Assembly (NCBI GenBank): GCA_964611645.1
Contig: CAZTAO010000119.1
Location: 1-7,123 of the forward strand
Source of the DNA: CAZTAO01 sp964611645
GTDB taxonomy: Bacteria; Armatimonadota; UBA5829
Length of the DNA: 7,123 bases
Reading direction: 5' to 3'
Positions 1 through 4,427 of the stretch are shown in pieces (the first letter of the stretch is position 1; every line of letters begins with the position of its first letter). Position numbers and translations under genes: made by a program. The notes under the pieces were generated by a model, which saw only the letters and a program-made list of their open reading frames with translations, searched no databases and was not told where the DNA came from.

Positions 1-157
1 CGGTTTCAGGTTTTGTGACGTGCCAGAACTGCAGGTTGCAGTATAGGCCGCTGTCTTTGTAAGTGAGCGGTGTCCTGTCGGCCTTCACATCCGCCGCAGA
101 AGCAGCAGAGGCGCCCAGCAGGATTCCCACAACTAATACGATGATAGTGATTCTCAT
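1..157 (-). CDS. Start of a gene for an exported protein (N-terminal 52 residues only)
   Basis: An open frame begins at ATG 157-155 and runs off the left edge. It starts Met-Arg, followed by a hydrophobic stretch (residues 3-14, rich in Ile, Val and Leu) and a small-residue tail ending Ala-Ser-Ala-Ala. This is a classical Sec signal peptide with probable cleavage near residue 21. The mature part begins Asp-Val-Lys and contains Tyr-Lys-Asp-Ser-Gly-Leu-Tyr-Cys and a Trp-His pair; I do not recognise the family from about 30 residues. The start is supported by a strong ribosome-binding site (GAGGAGAG) ending 8 bases upstream. The gene has the same direction as the glycan cluster to the right but is separated from it by about 1.8 kb of mobile-element debris, so it may once have belonged to the same unit. 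Export is well supported; function is unknown. Confidence 0.8.
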   Translation of the reverse strand, partial: MRITIIVLVVGILLGASAASAADVKADRTPLTYKDSGLYCNLQFWHVTKPET

Positions 158-165
158 TCTTATCT

Positions 166-173
166 CTCTCCTC
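166..173 (-). promoter_or_regulatory. Ribosome-binding site for the exported protein gene
   Basis: On the minus strand GAGGAGAG lies 8 bases before ATG 157-155. It decides the start codon. The overlapping minus-strand frame that opens further upstream (221-6) is in a different register and has no such site. Confidence 0.75.
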
Positions 174-185
174 AAAGCCACTGCC

Positions 186-212
186 CCAGATGTACCGCAC
201 CCGGTCATCTGG
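186..212. promoter_or_regulatory. Stem-loop or operator-like palindrome in the leader of the exported protein gene
   Basis: CCAGATG (186-192) pairs perfectly with CATCTGG (206-212). Inside this, ACC (194-196) pairs with GGT (203-205), leaving one bulged T (193) and a 6-base loop. That makes a 10-bp stem with one bulge. It lies 12 bases upstream of the ribosome-binding site of the leftward gene, so it could be a 5'-UTR hairpin affecting translation or an operator for a repressor. No T-run follows on either strand, which argues against a terminator. The pairing is seen directly; the regulatory role is inferred. Confidence 0.45.
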
Positions 213-268
213 ACACGGCATTGCGTTATGCCGCTGCTAGTCTTGGGCACTGGTTTTTATAGTGCTGC

Positions 269-296
269 CGGGCTTCCAGCGGCGTCATGAAGCCCG
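269..296. repeat. Perfect 8-bp inverted repeat (hairpin)
   Basis: CGGGCTTC (269-276) and GAAGCCCG (289-296) are exact reverse complements separated by 12 bases. No T-run follows on either strand, so it is not a standard intrinsic terminator. It lies between the exported-protein gene and the mobile-element debris and may be an old terminator, an operator, or part of an element end. Confidence 0.4.
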
Positions 297-495
297 ACGG
301 GCCTTCGAGTGGATTCAGTGTATGCAAACCGCGTGCCACACGTGAGCTTGTGTTACATATTCAACAGAATCCTCGGCAACTCCTCCTTTGCATGGTACCG
401 GGAGAACCATTCACCCAGGATGGGAGCCTTTTCCCCAGCCCCAGTAACATCCCCTCTCCCAGCGTACTCATCCAGAAACAAACCATCTCTATTAG

Positions 496-871
496 ATTTC
501 GAGGCTAAACCGGCGTCTCTGGACTCACCCCCCCGAGTCCAGAGCTTTCAGAGAGAAAGTGGCAAAACAGAGAATTTGGGGCCGAAATGTGCCGCAAGTG
601 GCCTCGCTTGCTCTGGCTGTGGCTCGTGCCCATCACTGGAAAAAGACTCATAGACTCCGGCAAGTTTGCTTCCATTTCCGAGCTTGCTATCGCAATCGGT
701 ATGGATTTCTCCTACGCCGCGAGAATCTACCGGCTTACATACCTGGCCCCAGACATCATTGAGGCAATCCTCAATGGGAGGGAGCCGGACGGGCTATCGA
801 TGAGGGTGTTGTGCAAGCCGGTGCCGATGAACTGGGACCAGCAGAGGGAACTGTTGGGTTTCCACAGCTAG
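496..871 (+). pseudogene. C-terminal remnant of a site-specific recombinase, frameshifted
   Basis: Two adjacent plus-strand frames together match the C-terminal tail seen in some serine-recombinase-family proteins. The first frame (496 to about 642) carries Ala-Arg-Ala-His-His-Trp-Lys. The second (about 644-871, stop TAG) carries Leu-Ile-Asp-Ser-Gly-Lys-Phe, then a helix-turn-helix-like stretch (Ile-Ser-Glu-Leu-Ala ... Tyr-Ala-Ala-Arg-Ile-Tyr), Leu-Ala-Pro-Asp-Ile-Ile-Glu-Ala-Ile-Leu, and an end with Trp-Asp-Gln-Gln-Arg-Glu-Leu-Leu-Gly-Phe. Removing one A from the A5 run at 640-644 joins them as His-His-Trp-Lys-Arg-Leu-Ile-Asp, so a one-base insertion is the likely lesion. The catalytic resolvase domain, which should precede this, is absent: an in-frame stop lies at 493-495. 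The tail would normally contribute to DNA binding. The family call is from memory of this distinctive tail; the frameshift is seen directly. Confidence 0.6.
517..544. repeat. Perfect 10-bp inverted repeat with a cytosine-run loop
   Basis: CTCTGGACTC (517-526) and GAGTCCAGAG (535-544) are exact reverse complements around an 8-base loop, A followed by seven C. On the plus strand the stem is followed by CTTTC, too short a T-run for a confident rho-independent terminator. It lies at the 5' edge of the recombinase remnant, in the same reading frame, and could mark the breakpoint where the upstream part of that gene was lost. Confidence 0.5.
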
Positions 872-1079
872 TAATCACTGTTTAGTTCTCCACCGGCACT
901 GCCTCACGTTCACTTGCCGACATCACCACGGCGGGTGCCTCGTCACGTGAGCGGTCCAGTTCACAGGTTTGCACTGTCCCTCTTAGCCTCTCGACGTGCC
1001 AAACGCCCCTTTGAACGGAGTCACCGGATGCCGAAAACCAAGCCGCCGCCGACCGGGAAATGCGCAGATCTGCTCGGTA
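872..1079 (+). other. Spacer between recombinase and transposase remnants, probably eroded transposase sequence
   Basis: No gene can be supported here. An intact IS1182 transposase would have its N-terminal and central parts upstream of 1080, but I cannot recover them in any frame. The two flanking remnants are only about 210 bp apart, so most of the transposase gene must have been deleted rather than just mutated. Confidence 0.4.
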
Positions 1080-1673
1080 CGGGGTTTTTGCGACCTACAC
1101 CATCACAGTGGTGAGAACTTGGCCGGGATGCAGGAGCGAGACCCGGTGGCTCTGATATCGAGTCCGAAGACAAGCCGTGGGGAGCTTGGATTCCGGCGCG
1201 ATGATTTTGCTTATGACCGAGAGCGCGACGAGTTGAGATGTCCTGCCGGGCAAGTTCTATCGAGACACAGCAGGAAAGACCCGACTTCCCAGTATTACCG
1301 AGCTAAGCCTAAGGCATGTAAGAGTTGTGAGCATTTCGGCGTATGCACGAAGAGCAGGAGCGGTCGCAGTGTCTGCATATCGAAGTACGAAGACCTAGTT
1401 TTGGCGAACAGGGAGCGAGTCCATAGCGAAAGCGCCCGTCCGCTGATGCAGATACGCAGGCAACGAGGTGAGGCGCCGTTTGGCTACCTCAAGATGTTTG
1501 GGGGGTCACGCAGATTTGCCGGGCGTGGTCTGGCTTACGCTTCCAAGAAGACACTGATCGCCGCTGCGGGCTGGAACCTACTGCGCCTTGTGAAGACCAT
1601 AGAAAGGGCGAGGCTGTTGGATGCCCCTGTGTCTGGCATAATTGCCCTTGTCATGGTCATCTGGAACACCTAG
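1080..1673 (+). pseudogene. IS1182-family transposase, C-terminal fragment
   Basis: This frame, open from before 996 to the TAG at 1671-1673, matches the C-terminal half of IS1182-family DDE transposases. In order it has Asp-Leu-His-His-His-Ser-Gly-Glu-Asn-Leu (the region of the second catalytic Asp, at 1092-1094), Phe-Ala-Tyr-Asp-Arg-Glu-Arg-Asp, Arg-Cys-Pro-Ala-Gly, a Cys-x2-Cys-x5-Cys cluster, and Arg-Gly-Glu-Ala-Pro-Phe-Gly-Tyr-Leu-Lys with the third catalytic acid Glu at 1470-1472. Then come Arg-Arg-Phe-x3-Gly-Leu and Asn-Leu-Leu-Arg-Leu. About 198 codons remain, against roughly 450-500 in full-length relatives, so the first Asp and all N-terminal DNA-binding sequence are missing. The frame may be read from GTG 996, but the residues before 1080 do not look like the family. 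The fragment cannot be active. Its strand is opposite to the flanking metabolic genes, as expected for an insertion. Confidence 0.8.
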
Positions 1674-1793
1674 GCTGGCTCGCCAACCCGATATCCCCGC
1701 CCAAAGGCCAGCCACTATACTCGGGCTAGGAGACTCATAACCAAGCCAATGACCATAGGGCTTGCGCCGGAGCCCAGTTTATCCGGCGGCTGA
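1674..1793. other. Non-coding stretch after the transposase remnant, with a weak hairpin
   Basis: GGCTGGC (1673-1679, starting on the last base of the transposase stop) can pair with GCCAGCC (1707-1713) across a 27-base loop. It could be a weak transcription stop for the transposase or part of its right end. No other coding or structural signal is seen before the inverted-repeat element at 1794. Confidence 0.3.
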
Positions 1794-1947
1794 TAGGAGT
1801 CTGTCCGAGTAATCGAAAACAGAGCCGAAAACCGGGAATTCATAGGTCTCAAACGTTGGAGAATCTCCGAGAGGCCGTTTCTCGGTCAATCTGGTGCGTC
1901 GTAAATTCTGGCGACATTAAATTCTGGAATACTCGGACAGGCTCCTA
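1794..1947. mobile_element. MITE-like 154-bp element with 18-bp terminal inverted repeats
   Basis: TAGGAGTCTGTCCGAGTA (1794-1811) is matched at 17 of 18 positions by the reverse complement of TACTCGGACAGGCTCCTA (1930-1947), and the similarity continues weakly two or three bases inward. The enclosed sequence has no coding capacity of its own. It contains a small hairpin (CCGAGA/TCTCGG near 1867-1885) and a 10-bp direct repeat. If the ends are GGAG...CTCC (1796-1945), both flanks are TA, compatible with a 2-bp TA target duplication; this is suggestive only. The right end overlaps the last codons of the dehydrogenase, which ends inside the element. It may be a non-autonomous relative of a nearby insertion sequence. 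I could not find the same repeat at the left side of the transposase remnant. Confidence 0.6.
1902..1927. repeat. Two 10-bp direct repeats (TAAATTCTGG), 16-bp period
   Basis: TAAATTCTGG occurs at 1902-1911 and again at 1918-1927, just inside the right terminal repeat of the MITE-like element. Subterminal direct repeats of this kind often bind transposase. The second copy supplies the TAA stop (minus strand, 1919-1917) that now ends the dehydrogenase frame. Confidence 0.5.
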
Positions 1948-2621
1948 GGCAACGTAACACAGCTAAACACTATGTTCGCAATGTCCTTCGCCTGGATCTC
2001 ATCTTCGTGTGACCACGGCAAGTTCAGCCCCGCAACGTCGCCGAAGTCCGTGTTGACTGCCGCCGGGCACAACGTAGTCATCCGGATGCCGTGCGGACGA
2101 ACCTCTTCGTAGATCGACCGTGTCAGCCCCATCACTCCCCATTTGGCCGCGGTGTACGCCGCGAAGTGCGGGAAATGCTTGGTTGATGCTATCGACGCCA
2201 CATTCAGAATGATCCCAGTCTTGCGGCTGATCATATACGGAAGCACCGCGTGGCAGCAGTAGCACACGCTGTTGAGGTTCGCGTCGATCTGATCGGTGAT
2301 GTCCTCAATCTTCGAGTCCAGAAAGGGGCCCACCAGTCCGTAGCCGGCGCTGTTGACCATTATGTCCACCTGGCCGAACTCACGTATCGACTGCTCCACA
2401 AGTTCCCGCACCTCGTCGTATCTCCTGACATCGGTGGGGACCGCAAGCGCTCTGCCTCCGGCCGCCGTGATATGCGAAGCCAGTGCCTCGAGCCTGTCCT
2501 TGCGTCGAGCTGCAAGCACCACCGCGCAGCCCGCCGAGGCCAGTTTCTCCGCGACGGCCTTTCCCATTCCCTAAGACGCTCCCGTCACGATTGCTACTTG
2601 TCCCGTCAATTCATTTGCCAT
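1917..2621 (-). pseudogene. Short-chain dehydrogenase/reductase with an in-frame amber codon and altered C-terminus
   Basis: The original start is ATG 2621-2619, preceded by AAAGGA. The frame codes a classical SDR enzyme (NAD(P)-dependent oxidation or reduction of alcohols and ketones, cytoplasmic). The cofactor motif Thr13-Gly14-Ala15-Ser16-stop17-Gly18-Met19-Gly20 has TAG (2573-2571) at a variable position. Everything else is intact: Asn-Ser-Ala-Gly (residues 90-93) and the catalytic set Asn116, Ser143, Tyr156 and Lys160 (Tyr-Thr-Ala-Ala-Lys), numbered with the stop counted. Total length is 234 positions, against about 245-250 in relatives. The tail after Val-Thr-Leu-Pro runs into the MITE-like element and ends Ser-Glu-Tyr-Ser-Arg-Ile. 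If translation restarted at ATG 2567, the protein would lack the first strand and the Thr-Gly of the nucleotide-binding fold, so it is unlikely to bind cofactor. It lies 22 bp after the FAD oxidoreductase and is probably co-transcribed. A base-call error or stop readthrough would be alternative readings. Confidence 0.85.
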
Positions 2622-2630
2622 TGTCTTTGG

Positions 2631-2636
2631 TCCTTT
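2631..2636 (-). promoter_or_regulatory. Ribosome-binding site of the dehydrogenase
   Basis: AAAGGA on the minus strand lies 9 bases before ATG 2621-2619 and fits inside the 22-bp gap after the oxidoreductase stop. It shows that the ancestral start is here, upstream of the amber codon, and not at the internal ATG at 2567. Confidence 0.65.
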
Positions 2637-2643
2637 CAATCGC

Positions 2644-4026
2644 CTAGTCTCGCGCTGATTCCTGCAGACTCAGCCGGTCCTTCAGCACGTCAATCTCCAG
2701 CATTCCCGGATCGATTCCGTCGGATACCGCCAGCGCGGCAGCGGTCCCGGCAACCTCGCCCATTTTCATAATTGTTCGCTGAAGTCTGCAAGCCGAAGCC
2801 GCAATATGACTGAAGCTCGCCGCTCGGCTCGCTATCAGAAGGTTGTCGAACCCCTTTGGGCGAAGACACCGGAAAGGTATCCCATAGGGGCCGTTGGTCA
2901 CCGGCAAGTCAAACGAGTTGTGCAAATCCAGAGTATGGTCTGCAATGACCACGATGTCGGGATGGTCCTGGCCTTTCAGGCCCGCTGTGCAGTCGAGTTC
3001 GGTCATAATGTATTCGCCCATAATCCTGCGTGACTCGCGAACCCCGATCTCCGGAGCAATGCCCGCCAGTCCCCAAGTCGGCAAACCGCCCTCTGTTTGA
3101 AGCCAGTACAGGTGCGCGTGAACCATACGCCGTGCTTCGTGCAGGATACGGTGCCTGTACGCAACGTCGAGCATGTTACCCTCTATCATGCCGCACCTGT
3201 TGATGAGCCGGTCCCCATTGGCCATGCCGCACCAGGCCGGTTCTCCGGTGCAGTGATCGGGCGCTGTGTCTCTGGGCAGCCAGGGCACTTGTTTCTCGCC
3301 CATGTCACGCACCCGATATATCAGTGTCGAGGGATTCAGGCGAACCACCGGTTCTTCCGGAGCCAGTGACTCCCCAAACTCAGAGCGGGCGTCCTCGCCG
3401 ATTCGATAATCGCAGCCTGCCAGGACACAAAGATCGCCGTCGGCGGTGCAGTCTATGTACTGTTTGGCCGTTACCCGGAACATGTTGCCCGGCTGGCCAA
3501 CGGTCACGGACCTGATACGCCCATCAACGGCATCCACGCCCGTCAGCGAAGTGCCCAAGTGCAGGTCGCAGTTGCCGGTTTCGAGTAGCATCTGCCGAAC
3601 GACCCAGTCAAACGCCCACGGCTCGAAACCCATCTGCTTGCCCACACACGTTTCGGGCTCGCCGGCGGAATAGGGGAGTCCATCAGTCCCCCCGGGAAGC
3701 GCCGACATGCGCTCCCACAGCTCTTTTGGAAATGGCCCGCCGCCCAACACCGGTTGCCAGACGTGAACCCAGGCCATTGTGGTTGTGCCGCCAACGACCT
3801 GGTTCTTTTCGATGGCGATCACTCGCGCGCCGTTTCTCGCCGCAGCAAGGGCTGCGCCGAAACCGCCGGAGCCGACGCCAAAGACACAAACGTCACACCG
3901 CAGGACGTCGGCGGTGTCGGAGAAGGGATGGGAGTTATGGGAAGTATGGGAATGATGGGATGTATGAGAGGCACTCGTCCCATTACTCCCATTCTTCCCA
4001 TCATTCCCATCGCCTTCTATGTTCAT
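2644..4026 (-). CDS. FAD-dependent oxidoreductase (FAD_oxidored family)
   Basis: A 460-residue protein. A Rossmann FAD motif, Gly50-Val-Gly52-Ser-Gly-Gly55, is followed by an acidic strand end (Ala-Ile-Glu73-Lys) and Gly-Gly-Thr-Thr-Thr at 79-83. A second dinucleotide-fold signature, Ile-Asp-Cys-Thr-Ala-Asp-Gly-Asp, sits at 191-198. The C-terminus has the family pattern Ile-Pro-Phe-Arg-Cys-Leu-x-Pro-Lys-Gly, Asn-Leu-Leu-Ile-Ala-Ser-Arg and Gly-Glu-Val-Ala-Gly-Thr-Ala-Ala (about 383-430). Relatives are flavoproteins often found in polysaccharide-degradation loci; their substrates are mostly unknown. ATG 4026 overlaps the upstream stop as ATGA, implying translational coupling; GTG 4044 is an in-frame alternative six codons earlier. 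No signal peptide is seen, so it is probably cytoplasmic. Oddly, about 43 residues precede the FAD strand. Most are encoded by a palindromic repeat and are Gly/Asn-rich, then Ser/His-rich, whereas relatives usually start within about 10 residues of this strand. Confidence 0.85.
   Translation of the reverse strand: MNIEGDGNDGKNGSNGTSASHTSHHSHTSHNSHPFSDTADVLRCDVCVFGVGSGGFGAALAAARNGARVIAIEKNQVVGGTTTMAWVHVWQPVLGGGPFPKELWERMSALPGGTDGLPYSAGEPETCVGKQMGFEPWAFDWVVRQMLLETGNCDLHLGTSLTGVDAVDGRIRSVTVGQPGNMFRVTAKQYIDCTADGDLCVLAGCDYRIGEDARSEFGESLAPEEPVVRLNPSTLIYRVRDMGEKQVPWLPRDTAPDHCTGEPAWCGMANGDRLINRCGMIEGNMLDVAYRHRILHEARRMVHAHLYWLQTEGGLPTWGLAGIAPEIGVRESRRIMGEYIMTELDCTAGLKGQDHPDIVVIADHTLDLHNSFDLPVTNGPYGIPFRCLRPKGFDNLLIASRAASFSHIAASACRLQRTIMKMGEVAGTAAALAVSDGIDPGMLEIDVLKDRLSLQESARD
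3921..4018. repeat. 98-bp imperfect palindrome of 9-bp ATGGGAnnn units inside the oxidoreductase gene
   Basis: The left arm (3921-3960) reads AGAAGG followed by four ATGGGA units spaced 9 bp apart. The right arm (3978-4018) is its reverse complement with one indel and about five mismatches. The loop is 17 bases (3961-3977). Because the unit is 9 bp, it stays in frame and is translated on the minus strand as a repeated Asn-Gly/Asp-Gly segment followed by Ser-His repeats. It begins 8 bases after the start codon of the oxidoreductase, so the mRNA could fold into a long hairpin right at the start. It has the appearance of a dispersed palindromic repeat inserted in frame, since it adds about 30 residues that the enzyme family lacks. 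Mobility is inferred. Confidence 0.8.
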
Positions 4027-4427
4027 AACCTGTCCACTATACACTGAAGCAACAGCTTCGCCGCCTTCTTATCCGGAATACGACCCCGCACGGAGGAGTC
4101 GAGGTCAGTCATCGCGAACGCCGGCATCGCTGCGCCGACGCAGGAAGGGCACCCGTCCTCACATCCGCATTCTTCGATGATGGTAAGCACCGTTCGCAGC
4201 ATCTCCTCCAGGCGGTCCTTGCAGCGTTTGGCATAGCCCATCCCGCCGGGATAGCGGTCAAACAGAAACACAGTGTCAACGCCGAGGCAGCTCGCGTCCA
4301 CGACACTGCCGATGTCCTGCGTGTCGCACATAGTATAGAATGGCGCGACTTCCACAAGCACGTTGGCGATACCGCATAATCCGGCAAGCGCACTTGTCAC
4401 CACCAAAGCAAGTGTTCTCAAAGTCAC
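4023..4427 (-). CDS. Stand-alone DUF1998 (MrfA-type helicase C-terminal zinc domain) fragment
   Basis: A 134-residue frame with a full C-terminal DUF1998 domain: Phe-Tyr-Thr-Met-Cys-Asp-Thr-Gln-Asp-Ile-Gly, Phe-Asp-Arg-Tyr-Pro-Gly-Gly-Met-Gly, then Cys-Gly-Cys-Glu-Asp-Gly-Cys-Pro-Ser-Cys, the Cys-x-Cys-x3-Cys-x2-Cys zinc site of MrfA/YprA-like DEAD/DEAH helicases (DNA repair, family knowledge). The two helicase motor domains, several hundred residues, are absent. The frame is open upstream to 4646, but that part overlaps the preceding gene and has no helicase similarity. A GTG at 4427-4425 overlaps the preceding TAG as TAGTG, and its own TGA overlaps the next ATG as ATGA, so it could be translated by coupling. 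The 3' end is intact and no frameshift is visible. Either it is the leftover 3' end of a helicase gene fused here by a deletion, or a real single-domain protein. I favour the leftover. Confidence 0.7.
   Translation of the reverse strand: MTLRTLALVVTSALAGLCGIANVLVEVAPFYTMCDTQDIGSVVDASCLGVDTVFLFDRYPGGMGYAKRCKDRLEEMLRTVLTIIEECGCEDGCPSCVGAAMPAFAMTDLDSSVRGRIPDKKAAKLLLQCIVDRL

Larger units (their letters stand above)
158..495. other. Intergenic region without a supported gene
   Basis: This stretch lies upstream of the leftward exported-protein gene and before the recombinase remnant on the plus strand. It holds the ribosome-binding site and the stem-loop listed separately, plus a second hairpin at 269-296. 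Short open frames exist on both strands, but none has a recognisable domain, a convincing ribosome-binding site or a coding-like composition. A promoter for the leftward gene should lie here; TATAAA on the minus strand around 250-260 is a possible -10-like element, but no clear -35 partner is visible. Confidence 0.5.

Noticed and set aside
287..508. Plus-strand frame ending Thr-Ile-Ser-Ile-Arg-Phe-Arg-Gly, which vaguely resembles the beta strand that precedes the recombinase tail
   Set aside because: Only a few residues resemble the family, the remainder does not, and another frame shift would be needed. Not enough to extend the recombinase remnant.
1717..1724. ATACTCGG after the transposase remnant, the same 8 bases as in the right end of the MITE-like element (1929-1936)
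   Set aside because: The match stops after 8 bases and the following bases do not align well. It could be an eroded insertion-sequence end but is too short to call.
2250..2771. Long plus-strand frame opposite the dehydrogenase and oxidoreductase
   Set aside because: It is antisense to two genes with clear family motifs, is rich in Arg and Ser as shadow frames are, and has no domain or ribosome-binding site.
3819..4047. Open frames through the palindrome on both strands coding Met-Gly-Met-Met-Gly or Pro-Ile repeats
   Set aside because: They are readings of the ATGGGA repeat in other frames; only the oxidoreductase frame continues into a real domain.
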